A stretch of 64,000 bases of DNA from Bacillus sp. BHET2 (GTDB taxonomy: Bacteria; Bacillota; Bacilli; Bacillales; Bacillaceae_B), in contig NZ_VCQN01000007.1 in assembly GCF_005938125.1 (NCBI RefSeq), forward strand, positions 1 through 64,000, in the 5' to 3' direction. Positions within the stretch are counted from its first letter, which is position 1, and the number at the start of each line of letters is the position of its first letter. Made by a program: the position numbers and the translations under genes. Positions 41,226-50,180 of this stretch are shown piece after piece. Below the pieces are notes generated by a model. That model saw nothing but the letters and a program-made list of their open reading frames with translations, searched no databases and had not been told where the DNA came from.

Positions 41226-42164
41226 TTGAAAAAATGGCAAACGTATTTGACTTTAGTGTTTATTATGTTGATTTGGGGATTTAATGTACCTGCATTGAAA
41301 ACGCTGGTAAGTGAGTTTACGCCGGTAACGATCACTTCTCTTCGCATTTTCACCGCAGGCATCACGGTATTCATTGTCCTAGGTTTTATGGGGAAGATCA
41401 GAAGACCGACTGCTAAGGAGCTCTCTTTCATCATTGCGGGAGGACTATTGAATGTTGTCAGTCACCACTATTTTTTATCTGTTGGGTTAACAGGAACGTC
41501 TTCTACAAACGGGGGACTAATTCTTGGAACAGGGCCGTTGTTGACGGCGTTGATGGCGACGGTCATCCTTCGTAACCGTCCGACCGTGATTAAGGTCATT
41601 GGATTCCTTTCAGGCAGTGTGGGAGTGACGATCATAGTGTTGTCAGGAGGAGAGGGGATTGGTGGATTGAAGGAGGGGGATTTGTTCATCTTTATCTCCA
41701 TATTTTCTCAGGCGCTCAGCTTCATCATCATCAGCCGGGCAGCGAAAACGTTAGATCCCCGGTTGCTGACGGGATATATGCTTGTGTTCGGTTCAATTGT
41801 TCTGTTTGCCATCAGTCTCATCACAGAGCCGAATGGTTTGAAACAATTAGGGAATGCACCAGGTTCGATTTGGCTTCTGTTCTTTGCTTCTGCCATATTG
41901 GCAACAGCAGTGGGACATATGATTTACAACCACTCCATTGGAAAAATCGGGGCCGCTGAAACCTCGATATTCCTTAACCTCAATACTTTTTTCTCTTTGA
42001 TAGGAGCGGCTATATTCCTTAATGAAATGGTGACATTGTATCACCTGGTTGGATTGGTTTTCATCGTCATTGGAGTTGTGTGTGGGTCTGGTACCCTTGA
42101 AGAATTCGTCATGAGAAGAAAACAAAAGCGCTTCCTCGAAGAAAAACAGAGACATCAGATGTAG
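41226..42164 (+). CDS. EamA/DMT-family transporter
   Basis: 312 residues, ten TM helices in two EamA repeats (MLIWGFNVPALKTLVSEFTP; LFASAILATAVGHMIYNHSI with FLNLNTFFSLIGAAIFLNE). Drug/metabolite exporter superfamily, plasma membrane, substrate unknown. TTG start; RBS weak (GAAGGC). The stop codon lies in the loop of the terminator hairpin. Confidence 0.88.
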   Translation: MKKWQTYLTLVFIMLIWGFNVPALKTLVSEFTPVTITSLRIFTAGITVFIVLGFMGKIRRPTAKELSFIIAGGLLNVVSHHYFLSVGLTGTSSTNGGLILGTGPLLTALMATVILRNRPTVIKVIGFLSGSVGVTIIVLSGGEGIGGLKEGDLFIFISIFSQALSFIIISRAAKTLDPRLLTGYMLVFGSIVLFAISLITEPNGLKQLGNAPGSIWLLFFASAILATAVGHMIYNHSIGKIGAAETSIFLNLNTFFSLIGAAIFLNEMVTLYHLVGLVFIVIGVVCGSGTLEEFVMRRKQKRFLEEKQRHQM

Positions 42165-42178
42165 ATGTCTCTGTTTTT
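42142..42178 (+). terminator. terminator overlapping the EamA stop
   Basis: Perfect 15-bp stem AAAAACAGAGACATC / GATGTCTCTGTTTTT with the loop holding the TAG stop. Confidence 0.9.
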
Positions 42179-42245
42179 CTATGTAACATATTTATGGAAT
42201 TTTATTAATAAAATAAATGGTCAATATAATGATAGGAGGACGATT

Positions 42246-42767
42246 ATGATGAACGATCAAATCCAAAAGCTTGTAAATAACTTAATTCAAATTGAGCATG
42301 TGTCGACTACCTTGTATCTTGCCATGTCTGCCTATATGGCTAACCAAAATTATACGGGAATGGCAAGCTGGCTGAGGCTTCAGTCGGAGGAAGAACGTAT
42401 GCACATGCTAAAGTTGATCGATTATATGACCGACAGAGGAGGAATGGTTGATCTTCAACAGCTCCCTTCACAGCCTAAGGAGTATGGGTCACCGCTTGAA
42501 ACCTTCCAAAAAGTGTTGGAGCACGAGCAGTTTGTTACAAAATCGTACCAGCAAGCATATGATTATGCGGCACAAAGTGATCAGCAAACAGCCGTGATCA
42601 TTCAGGAATTTTTAAGGGAACAAATTGATGAAGAAGCTCAGGCTCAGACGATTGTGGACCGGATGAAAATTGCCCGGGACAATCCTGCAGCTCTATTAGT
42701 ACTGGATCAAGAACTAGGGCAGAGAACCGCAGCACCAGCAGCAGGGGCCGCTCCTGCTGGTGGCTGA
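42246..42767 (+). CDS. ftnA: non-heme ferritin
   Basis: 173 residues, four-helix ferritin with diiron ligands in LIQIEHVSTTLYLAM, SEEERMHMLKLIDY, LEHEQFVTKSYQQ and REQIDEEAQAQ. Stores iron as ferric mineral in a 24-mer, with ferroxidase activity. The C-terminus ends in an Ala/Pro/Gly-rich tail (TAAPAAGAAPAGG), unusual for this group. ATG 42246 after GATAGGAGG. No Fur box seen upstream. Confidence 0.85.
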   Translation: MMNDQIQKLVNNLIQIEHVSTTLYLAMSAYMANQNYTGMASWLRLQSEEERMHMLKLIDYMTDRGGMVDLQQLPSQPKEYGSPLETFQKVLEHEQFVTKSYQQAYDYAAQSDQQTAVIIQEFLREQIDEEAQAQTIVDRMKIARDNPAALLVLDQELGQRTAAPAAGAAPAGG

Positions 42768-42778
42768 TCCTGAAGTAG

Positions 42779-42816
42779 AAAATCCTGCTCCCACGTTCCG
42801 GGGGCAGGATTTTTTT
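42779..42816 (+). terminator. terminator after ferritin gene
   Basis: AAAATCCTGCTCCC / GGGGGCAGGATTTT (one bulge) and T-run. Confidence 0.9.
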
Positions 42817-42901
42817 CATGAGTGGAAACGAGAAGGGATACACTTTACTCATTGAGTTCATACTGAAGAGAACATTTTTTTTCTTAAAAGGAGAGAGTCC
42901 A

Positions 42902-43438
42902 ATGATTTATATTTATAATGATTTCGGAGGGACTCATACCACGTCCATTGCAGCGGCTTATCATTTACATATACTCAGGCTAACAAGTCTTACCAAGAGT
43001 GATATCCTCCTCGTCCCTTATTTTAACCAACTTACGAAAAAAGAAGCTGGTCACATACTTTTTCATGGAACGGACGATGAAAATAACCCGGTGTATACGA
43101 TTGGAAGAAGATCTTCTAAATATGTTGTTCCTGCATTAACCGATTTAAGTACCATCCTGCTTAACCGATATGGAGAAAGGGAAAAAATCATTATTTCCAA
43201 CACCTCCCCTACGGTTCCACCCCTTATGACAGCGGGAGGTTTCTTCTCCCGGGAATTGGGTATCGACTGGATCGGCGTTCCTCTACTTGTAAAAGGAGCT
43301 CTCCAATGCCATGAAATCATTTATCATCTCGTTCAGGAAACAAAACAAGTGGCAAAGGCATCACCTGATCAAGTTGTTGTATTAGAAAATAAAAAATATC
43401 AATTTAAGATCGGAAAAGAGGATAAACCATGGAAATGA
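42902..43438 (+). CDS. DUF3189 family protein
   Basis: 178 residues: MIYIYNDFGGTHTTSIAAAY, LVPYFNQLTKKEAGHILFHG, VYTIGRRSSKYVVPALTDL. This is the DUF3189 family of Clostridia and Bacilli; its function is unknown (the early GGTHTTSIAAA loop looks like a nucleotide-binding turn). ATG 42902 behind AAAGGAGAGAG. Followed by a tiny gene. Confidence 0.8.
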   Translation: MIYIYNDFGGTHTTSIAAAYHLHILRLTSLTKSDILLVPYFNQLTKKEAGHILFHGTDDENNPVYTIGRRSSKYVVPALTDLSTILLNRYGEREKIIISNTSPTVPPLMTAGGFFSRELGIDWIGVPLLVKGALQCHEIIYHLVQETKQVAKASPDQVVVLENKKYQFKIGKEDKPWK

Positions 43439-43548
43439 AGAATACTATAATGAGTAAATACTACTAGAAAAAAGGCTTATTCTGGTACCTTTAATCTGAA
43501 TATCGCCTTACACATAGGTCATACTACAGGAAAACGGAGGTGTCCATA

Positions 43549-43692
43549 TTGGAAGGTAAACCATGTCATTTTGATGGAAGTCACCAATTTGTAAAAGGGG
43601 AAATGCAAGAGAATCCACCATTTGAACTAACTGACGAGATGAGAAAGAATATCGGGGGAAACCCATTTGAATCACTACCGGAAGAAGAGTAA
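43549..43692 (+). CDS. 47-residue conserved-looking small protein
   Basis: TTG start 10 nt after ACGGAGGTG. 47 residues, acidic: MEGKPCHFDGSHQFVKGEMQ, then a helical ELTDEMRKNIGG and PFESLPEEE. A single Cys-His pair. Codon use looks like a real gene and a good terminator follows. I do not know the family. Confidence 0.6.
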   Translation: MEGKPCHFDGSHQFVKGEMQENPPFELTDEMRKNIGGNPFESLPEEE

Positions 43693-43702
43693 ATACCATT
43701 AA

Positions 43703-43740
43703 AAAAGAATGTTGTCTAGAGCAGACAGCATTCTTTTTTT
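43703..43740 (+). terminator. terminator after the 47-residue gene
   Basis: AAAGAATGTTGTCT / AGACAGCATTCTTT with two mismatches, then T's. Confidence 0.85.
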
Positions 43741-43817
43741 GTTTGAACGAGGATAATTCCATCCGCATCTTCACAAAATACCATGGTCGACATAACAAAG
43801 AAAAGGATGGATGAATA

Positions 43818-44453
43818 ATGGTACAAGTGTTATATATTACGGCCCATCCCCATGATGATACCCAATCATACAGCATGGCGGCGGCGAGAGCATTCATTGA
43901 TACATACAAAGAAGTGAATCCTGACCATGAAGTGGTTCATATTGATTTGTATCGTGAACATATTCCCCATATTGATGCCGATGTCTTCAGTGGGTGGGGA
44001 AAGCTTCAATCAGGGAAAGGGTTTGAGGAACTTTCTCCGGAAGAACAGAAGAAAGTGAATCGCCTTAATGAGTTATCAGACCAGTTCATCAGTGCAGATA
44101 AATATGTGTTTGTCACTCCCCTATGGAATTTCTCATTTCCACCGGTGATGAAAGCGTATATTGATTCTGTTGCCGTGGCAGGGAAATCATTTAAGTATAC
44201 AGAGCAAGGTCCGGTAGGATTATTAACGGACAAGAAAGCCATCCATATTCAAGCCAGGGGAGGCATTTACTCTGAAGGGCCAGCAGCCGGCATGGAAATG
44301 GGCCATCGTTATTTAAGCATCGTGATGCAGTTTTTTGGTGTACCTTCCTTCGATGGGGTATTTGTAGAAGGGCACGCCGCCATGCCCGATAAAGCCGATG
44401 AAATCAAGAGAGACGCGATTGACCGGGCTAAGAATGCAGCACATACATTTTAA
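43818..44453 (+). CDS. azoR: FMN-dependent NADH-azoreductase
   Basis: 211 residues, flavodoxin-like fold: [39 protein letters not shown] and [19 protein letters not shown] are AzoR signatures. Cytosolic two-electron reduction of quinones and azo compounds with NADH; B. subtilis AzoR1/2 have the same length. ATG 43818 after AAAGGATGG. Single gene between two terminators. Confidence 0.92.
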   Translation: MVQVLYITAHPHDDTQSYSMAAARAFIDTYKEVNPDHEVVHIDLYREHIPHIDADVFSGWGKLQSGKGFEELSPEEQKKVNRLNELSDQFISADKYVFVTPLWNFSFPPVMKAYIDSVAVAGKSFKYTEQGPVGLLTDKKAIHIQARGGIYSEGPAAGMEMGHRYLSIVMQFFGVPSFDGVFVEGHAAMPDKADEIKRDAIDRAKNAAHTF

Positions 44454-44460
44454 TGAAAGA

Positions 44461-44496
44461 GAAAGCCTGAAGTCATTGACTTCAGGCTTTCTTTTT
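44461..44496. terminator. terminator between convergent genes
   Basis: GAAAGCCTGAAGTCA / TGACTTCAGGCTTTC, T-run on the + side. Confidence 0.9.
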
Positions 44497-45769
44497 AAAC
44501 AATGGTAGGCTTTTCAATTTCATTTCCTTTCGGTTCAGGAACGAAAGCAAGAATCACGAGGCCAACAATAAACAGGATGACAAGGCTGAATACTCCACTG
44601 TTGGACTCACCTGTAACTTGTGCGGTAACGGCCACTAACAATGGTCCAAGAATTGAAGCGAATTTACCAAAGATGTTGTAAAACCCGAAGAATTCATTGG
44701 CGTTTTTCTTGGGTATCAGCTTAGCGAAATACGCTCGACTCAATGCCTGAATTCCTCCTTGTGAAGAAGCGACAAGCATTGCTAAGATCCAGAAATCCAT
44801 GGTCGTTTTCAGGAAATAAGCGTAGATGCAAACGATAATATATACGCAAATCCCTACATATAGCATCTTTTTACCTGTGAATTTCTCAGCTAGCCTGCCA
44901 TATAGCATAGCAAAAGGTCCAGCCACAACCTGAGTTACAAACAGAATAATCAAGAGGTTGGTGGAAGTGATGCCAAGGTCGCTTCCATAGGCGGTAGACA
45001 TGGTAATGATCGTTCCAACTCCGTCGATATAAAAGAAATAGGCAAGAAGGAATAAAAATAATGCCCGGTATTTCCTGATTTCTTTTATCGTTTTTCCAAG
45101 GCGCTTAAAGCTATTTGCCACAGGGCTCTTTTCACGTTGGATAAAGTAGCGTTGGTGCACATTTTTTAATAGCGGTATAGAGAAGAGCCCCCACCATATT
45201 GCGGTAATCACAAAGGCAATTTTACTGGCTATTGTTACAGAGAAGGGGAGAATTCCGTTTTGAGACAGGATGATGATGGCGATACTGATGATAAACGGAA
45301 TCGTGCTTCCAATATATCCAAATCCAAATCCCCGGGACGATACACGGTTCATTCGTTCTTCAGTCGTAACGTCTGTCAAGAAGGCATCATAAAAGACGTT
45401 CGAACCGGCTGACCCGACGGCTGCTACAGTATAAAAGATCAAGAGCAGTAGCCACTGATCGCTCGGAACGAAAGCCAGGATGGCTGTGAAGGTGACCCCT
45501 AAGGCAAAGAAGAACGTAAAGAACTTCTTCTTGTAGCCTTCATAATCGGCGATTGTCCCCAATATCGGACCGATCATGGCGAGGATAAATGTAGCGATGG
45601 CAATCGTATACCCTAAATAGGCAGTTGAATCAGAGGCTCTGACTCCAGCGTTTGTTGCGGCAGCTTTATAAAAAAGTGGAAAGACAGCGGTTGAAATAAT
45701 AATGGAATACGCAGAATTTGCCCAATCATAAAAAATCCAGCTGTTTTCTTCTTTCGAAAAACGTTTCAT
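44495..45769 (-). CDS. MFS transporter, UMF1 (Atg22-like) family
   Basis: 424 residues, about twelve TM helices. The start KEENSWIFYDWANSAYSIIIS and LGTIADYEGYKKKFFTF are UMF1 hallmarks. Plasma membrane; the substrate is unknown, related proteins in yeast vacuoles export amino acids. ATG at 45769 with GGGGGAAAAA upstream. Lies 31 bp after the phosphodiesterase gene on the same strand, so probably co-transcribed. Confidence 0.88.
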   Translation of the reverse strand: MKRFSKEENSWIFYDWANSAYSIIISTAVFPLFYKAAATNAGVRASDSTAYLGYTIAIATFILAMIGPILGTIADYEGYKKKFFTFFFALGVTFTAILAFVPSDQWLLLLIFYTVAAVGSAGSNVFYDAFLTDVTTEERMNRVSSRGFGFGYIGSTIPFIISIAIIILSQNGILPFSVTIASKIAFVITAIWWGLFSIPLLKNVHQRYFIQREKSPVANSFKRLGKTIKEIRKYRALFLFLLAYFFYIDGVGTIITMSTAYGSDLGITSTNLLIILFVTQVVAGPFAMLYGRLAEKFTGKKMLYVGICVYIIVCIYAYFLKTTMDFWILAMLVASSQGGIQALSRAYFAKLIPKKNANEFFGFYNIFGKFASILGPLLVAVTAQVTGESNSGVFSLVILFIVGLVILAFVPEPKGNEIEKPTIV

Positions 45770-45800
45770 AGTTTTTCCCCCTAAGGAAACAAAATCTTCT

Positions 45801-47096
45801 TTAAACCTCCAGTAGGTCTTCGATGAGTTTTCCGTCTATATCTATTAAGCTGAGACCGAGTAATCGAGCGAAGGTTGGTCCTTCATCTATGAGGCGCATA
45901 TATGGAATTTCAAATTGTGAGCGGATTCCGTTGCCTGCTGCCATGAAGATGGTTGAATAGTTCTCTTTTTCTGGTGAATAGCCATGGGATCCATAAGTAT
46001 AACGCTTCTCCTTCACATCCTCCGGGGTAATCGTATGGATGAAATCACCTTCAATGGCATCCTTAAAGTAGAAACCGAGTCGGGCTTCGAGCATAAACGA
46101 ACAATGTCCATCTGCTCCTTTTCTTCCCGCTTCTTCACCAGTAAGTATGGTTTCGATACCGTTTTCAGGATCCTCCTGTAATTGCAACAGAAGGGACTTA
46201 ACAGCTTGTGCAGTTTCCTTGTCCTTTGTATACACATATGCTGAACCATCGCATCCCTTGCAATACGCTTTCCAGTCAGCTACTTTCCCCCGGTCGGTTA
46301 AGGTAATCAACCCTTTTTCTTTTAGGATAACGTTAAGTTGAACGGCCTTTGTTTCATCAAGGGCACTATGGTCACCCAAGGCGACAATTGTCGATTTGTC
46401 ATAAATGCCGTTTTCCTTTAACGCTTTCAGGATTCTCCCCAACCGGGCATCATGGCGACGTAAAGCCGCATATGCTTCTTCAGAAGAAAATCCATGATAA
46501 TGACGTTGTGTATCCAGATCGGTAAAGTGAACAAGCAATAGGTCGGGCTTCTTTTGGATCGTTTCAATCGTGGATTCGAGAACGAAATCATCCAGCTCAG
46601 GCTGGTTCAGGCCATTCCGGATATGTCCAAAGAGGCGATTCATCTGCAATTGGTAGAGAGGACTGCCATTTAGAAGGGAAACAAGGATTTGATTATGCCA
46701 AGGGCGATTAGCAAAGATCTCCGGCATATTGTAATCAATATCCGCTTTGGCTGTTACAGGCCAAAGCAGGGCGGCAGTGGTCATCCCCGATTTCCTGGCT
46801 TCGTCATATAAGGTAGTCCCTTTGATCGATTGCCGGTGCCAGTGCCAGTCGGGAGAGTCAGATCCTGGCTGAAGGAGTGTATTATTCACGACACCGTGGC
46901 GGTTAGGGTACTTCCCGGTAACAATGGTTGCGTGACAAGGATAGGTCACAGAGGGGTAGACGGTTTCAACCTTTTTGCAAAAGGATCCATGAGTAAGTAG
47001 TTCCTGGAAGTGGGGAAGTTCCTTAAGGAGCGGGTAATCCAAAGCAGATAAACAATCGAAAGAAATGATAATCAAATGATCGGTCAAACGTTCCAT
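45801..47096 (-). CDS. alkaline phosphatase-superfamily phosphodiesterase/nucleotide pyrophosphatase
   Basis: 431 residues. IIISFDCLSALD (metal Asp), nucleophile Thr in YPSVTYPCHATIVTG, FTDLDTQRHYHG and LGDHSALDE, plus GSHGYSP near 370: the NPP/type I phosphodiesterase set. No signal peptide, so cytosolic. Probably hydrolyses phosphodiester or pyrophosphate bonds of nucleotides or glycerophosphodiesters. ATG 47096; RBS TGGGGACCA weak. Confidence 0.85.
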   Translation of the reverse strand: MERLTDHLIIISFDCLSALDYPLLKELPHFQELLTHGSFCKKVETVYPSVTYPCHATIVTGKYPNRHGVVNNTLLQPGSDSPDWHWHRQSIKGTTLYDEARKSGMTTAALLWPVTAKADIDYNMPEIFANRPWHNQILVSLLNGSPLYQLQMNRLFGHIRNGLNQPELDDFVLESTIETIQKKPDLLLVHFTDLDTQRHYHGFSSEEAYAALRRHDARLGRILKALKENGIYDKSTIVALGDHSALDETKAVQLNVILKEKGLITLTDRGKVADWKAYCKGCDGSAYVYTKDKETAQAVKSLLLQLQEDPENGIETILTGEEAGRKGADGHCSFMLEARLGFYFKDAIEGDFIHTITPEDVKEKRYTYGSHGYSPEKENYSTIFMAAGNGIRSQFEIPYMRLIDEGPTFARLLGLSLIDIDGKLIEDLLEV

Positions 47097-47267
47097 AATG
47101 GTCCCCAGCTTTCTCGAAAGATTGTACTATATACCTATTAATATAGCAGACTATTCAGAATAAAAATATGAAATTTCGATGATGGAGGAGTTAAGAATCC
47201 GTAAATACGAATGGAGAACATGAAAAAACAGGGATAGGAGCGTCCATCCCTGTTTTTTAATCGCGAA

Positions 47268-48059
47268 TTAAATCTTTACTTTATTTCCGATACGACTATC
47301 TTTTTTTACATCGAGTTTTCCAGAATATTCAACGGAATCAATGTTGCAATTTTCTCCGATCACAACGTTTTTGCCCCGGACGAGTTTGGCCTTCGTGTTT
47401 TCAAGGTATACTTCGTCACCTTCGATCAGCTCGGAAAATAAATAATCTTCTTTTTGTAGGAAGAAGTTGACCACTTGCTTGATCAACCTGTTGGAATTGT
47501 GATGTGTCACTGAAATCGTTTCGCCACCTATTTCTTTAATAGAGGATTCATGATTGATTTCAATTTGCACCTTGTCAGCGTTCAGCAATCCTTCGATGTG
47601 AACAGAACCTGAAGAGGTGAAGGATTCCACTTCACAATCCTTTGCTACCCGTAAAGACCCGCTCGTTTTAATCATTCCACCTTGGATCTTTCCACCGACC
47701 TTACAGGACCCGCTCACCTTGAAGCTCTTAAAGACAAGGTCTTTTTCCACCTTGGTCGATCCACTTGTGTTCATCTCGGCTGCCATCACAGAACCATTGT
47801 ATTTTGAGCTTCCACTTGTGGTAATCTTTTCTGCCTTTGTGTCCCCTTTGAAGGTAGAAGACCCGCTCGTCTTGATGTATCCCGCTTTTACGTCTCCAGT
47901 AATGGTGCCGGAACCTGAAATTTTCAGTTCGTGGCAGTCGATATCACCAGCGATTTTTCCGCTTCCACTGATTTTCACGGCATCAAATTGTCCTCCACCA
48001 GACGTTCCCGATCCGCTTATCTTCAAGTCATGCAATTCTTTTTTGTCCACTGTGTTCAT
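47268..48059 (-). CDS. polymer-forming cytoskeletal protein (bactofilin/YhbE-like)
   Basis: 263 residues with about ten beta-helix rungs of 17-22 residues, each with a SGSG or SGSS turn (KISGSGTSGG, KISGSGKIAGD, KTSGSSTFKGD, FTSSGSVHIEG). Last part (200-263) is separate. This is the polymer-forming/bactofilin fold, as in B. subtilis YhbE/YhbF. Here one protein stands where B. subtilis has two. Co-directional with the YhbD-like regulator gene 25 bp upstream. Confidence 0.85.
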   Translation of the reverse strand: MNTVDKKELHDLKISGSGTSGGGQFDAVKISGSGKIAGDIDCHELKISGSGTITGDVKAGYIKTSGSSTFKGDTKAEKITTSGSSKYNGSVMAAEMNTSGSTKVEKDLVFKSFKVSGSCKVGGKIQGGMIKTSGSLRVAKDCEVESFTSSGSVHIEGLLNADKVQIEINHESSIKEIGGETISVTHHNSNRLIKQVVNFFLQKEDYLFSELIEGDEVYLENTKAKLVRGKNVVIGENCNIDSVEYSGKLDVKKDSRIGNKVKI

Positions 48060-48084
48060 CCTTGTTTCCTCCTATTTAGGGACT

Positions 48085-48720
48085 TTACATCCCTTTTGTA
48101 TTAGATAATATGATTTTCAATTCTTCCATCATTTGTTGTAAATCGAATCTCAACACAACTTGAGCTAAACGGTCTGCTTGAAAGTTGGAATGAAGAGGGA
48201 GGAGCATCCATATATAGGTCCCACCTTTACGAATTCCAACCAACTCAAGTGAAGATTCTTTCAGTGGAGTAAACTTCTCATGAAGAAAAAGAAATAAGGT
48301 TTGCTGATCTTCTCTTGGAACATGTAACACTTGAGTTTTATCAATAATCATCATATTTAATAGTTCCGGAAACTCGAAAGTGTCTTGCTCAGGTAATAGG
48401 GATGTACAGAGAGAAAGGGTATGCTCTGAAAGAATTGTAGATGAGCGTAATTCACCTTCCCCAATTTCAATCTTTGTAGGATTGGGAGAGAAGAAATCTG
48501 AAAGCTCATCGAGTGAGTACCCGTCTTTCATCTCTTTGATGGTGTCAATTCTTGAAAGCATTTTATCCCTTGGAAAGAACGTTTCTTGACCTGTATAGCT
48601 GGATTTCTTGATAAACCATTCTTCAGGGATGATGTTCTTTCGTTTCCAGCGATATAGTTGCCCGTACGAAATACCGGTCAGTTCCAATACTTCCTTCTTG
48701 GATATCAGATCTGTTTCCAA
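48085..48720 (-). CDS. yhbD: YhbD-like DUF4004 regulator of the bactofilin gene
   Basis: About 211 residues. ISKKEVLELTGISYGQLYRW is a MerR-like helix-turn-helix (DUF4004), followed by an acidic second half without known motif. Likely a repressor or activator of its own operon. TTG 48720 is 8 nt after AAGAGGTGA; the longer frame to 48747 overlaps this RBS. Two identical-type palindromes upstream (48741-48758, 48776-48793) are the expected binding sites. Confidence 0.8.
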   Translation of the reverse strand: METDLISKKEVLELTGISYGQLYRWKRKNIIPEEWFIKKSSYTGQETFFPRDKMLSRIDTIKEMKDGYSLDELSDFFSPNPTKIEIGEGELRSSTILSEHTLSLCTSLLPEQDTFEFPELLNMMIIDKTQVLHVPREDQQTLFLFLHEKFTPLKESSLELVGIRKGGTYIWMLLPLHSNFQADRLAQVVLRFDLQQMMEELKIILSNTKGM

Positions 48721-48740
48721 CGAGAGGGTCACCTCTTTTC

Positions 48741-48793
48741 GTAACAAAACATTGTTACGTTACTTTAAGGTTAGTGTAACAGAACAATGTTAC
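48741..48793 (-). promoter_or_regulatory. twin palindromic operators upstream of yhbD-like gene
   Basis: GTAACAAAACATTGTTAC (48741-48758) and GTAACAGAACAATGTTAC (48776-48793): each has perfect GTAACA/TGTTAC arms and a 6-bp spacer, 35 bp (about 3.3 turns) centre to centre. The first overlaps the 5' untranslated leader. Confidence 0.8.
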
Positions 48794-48866
48794 GTTCGTA
48801 AAGAAGATTTGAAATTTTTTCTAAAAATAGGCATATTACCATTGTTATTTTCATCCAATTAATATA

Positions 48867-48892
48867 TAGTACATTACAACAGTAATGTACTA
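48867..48892 (+). promoter_or_regulatory. palindromic operator of the GntR-ABC operon
   Basis: Perfect 11-bp arms TAGTACATTAC / GTAATGTACTA with a 4-bp centre, 27 bp before the GntR start. Fits a dimer site for the YtrA-type regulator downstream. Confidence 0.85.
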
Positions 48893-48918
48893 TGGTTGTT
48901 CAGTGAGGAGGTGTTCGT

Positions 48919-49299
48919 TTGATTCTCGATTCGAGTAGTATGAAACCGATTTATATCCAAATTTCAGAATGGTTGGAAACGGAAATTCTGGCACAAAACT
49001 TTCTACCTGAAGATAAAGTATATTCCCAATATCAGCTGGCCGAAATGTATAATATCAATCCTGCAACAGCTGCAAAGGGGTTAACCGTCCTAGTGGATGA
49101 AGAGGTATTATACAAAAAAAGGGGGCTTGGCATGTTTGTCTCATCTAATGCGAGAAGCATCATCCAGATGAAACGAAAGAATCAAACGTTATCAACACTT
49201 GTGAAAGAAATAGTGAAAGAAGCGGCCCACTTGAATGTATCAAATAAAGAATTGATTTCTATGATTCAAGAAGAGATGAAAGCGGGGGATTCGAAGTGA
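48919..49299 (+). CDS. GntR-family regulator (YtrA subfamily)
   Basis: 126 residues. GntR winged helix at 10-75 (IYIQISEWLETEILAQNF, YQLAEMYNINPATAAKGL) and a short C-terminal helical part, as in YtrA regulators that lack a large effector domain. Likely autorepressor of this four-gene ABC operon, via the palindrome upstream. TTG start 8 nt after GAGGAGGTG. It overlaps the ATPase gene by 4 bp. Confidence 0.88.
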   Translation: MILDSSSMKPIYIQISEWLETEILAQNFLPEDKVYSQYQLAEMYNINPATAAKGLTVLVDEEVLYKKRGLGMFVSSNARSIIQMKRKNQTLSTLVKEIVKEAAHLNVSNKELISMIQEEMKAGDSK

Positions 49300-50180
49300 G
49301 TGTAATGGAATGCAAGGGTCTTGTGAAAACGTATGGTCGCCAAAAAGCATTGAATGACCTGTCCATTTCGTTAGGAGAAAATAAGATTACTGGATTGATA
49401 GGAAGGAATGGGGCCGGGAAAACGACTTTATTAAAAATCATGGCCGGCTTCATCCGTGAAACATCAGGGGAGATCCGGGTGTTGTCGGAAAAGCCTTTTA
49501 ATAGCCTGAAGGTTTCAGCCAATACGATTTACATTGATGACGAGATGAGTTTCTCTCCATATTTGAATCTAGGTGAAATTTTAGATGTAATGGGTTCTTT
49601 TTATCAAAATTGGGATAAGGACATTGCCAAGCGATTGTTCTCCTATTTCGCTTTTAATCCGAATCAACATCATGCTTCTCTATCAAAAGGGATGAAAAGT
49701 ACCTTTAATATGATCGTAGGTCTAGCAGCCAGGTGTCCCCTTACCATATTGGATGAGCCGACAACAGGAATGGACGCAGCGGTTAGGAAAGATTTTTACC
49801 GTGCCCTCCTGAAAGATTACATCGCCTATCCCCGTACAATCATATTATCAAGTCATTTACTTACTGAAATAGAGGACTTATTGGAAGATGTACTTCTTAT
49901 TAAAGAAGGAGGAAAATGTCTCCACCTGCCACTAGTTGATTTACAACACTATGCTGTAGGGTTGACTGGGAAAACGGATTTGCTGAAACAGTATGTCCCC
50001 GAGGAGTCGATACTCTATAGGAAAGAGGTCGGAATGGATTCTACTTATGCCGTTGTAAAGAATGAATCCCATGAGCCGGAATGGATGGGGGAATTTCAGA
50101 TATCCTCCGTCTCAACAGAAGATTTATGCGTGTATTTAACAAATCAAACAACAGGAGGGATTGACGATGTATTTAGCTGA
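49296..50180 (+). CDS. ABC transporter ATPase
   Basis: 294 residues: Walker A GRNGAGKTT, Q-loop region, signature LSKGMKSTFNMIVGLA, Walker B PLTILDEPTTGMD and H-loop LSSHLLTEI. YtrB-type, drives the permease encoded downstream. Likely exports or senses a cell-wall active compound, as for YtrABCDEF and related GntR-linked systems (inference). GTG start overlapping the regulator's stop; its 3' end overlaps the permease gene by 20 bp. Confidence 0.88.
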   Translation: MSVMECKGLVKTYGRQKALNDLSISLGENKITGLIGRNGAGKTTLLKIMAGFIRETSGEIRVLSEKPFNSLKVSANTIYIDDEMSFSPYLNLGEILDVMGSFYQNWDKDIAKRLFSYFAFNPNQHHASLSKGMKSTFNMIVGLAARCPLTILDEPTTGMDAAVRKDFYRALLKDYIAYPRTIILSSHLLTEIEDLLEDVLLIKEGGKCLHLPLVDLQHYAVGLTGKTDLLKQYVPEESILYRKEVGMDSTYAVVKNESHEPEWMGEFQISSVSTEDLCVYLTNQTTGGIDDVFS

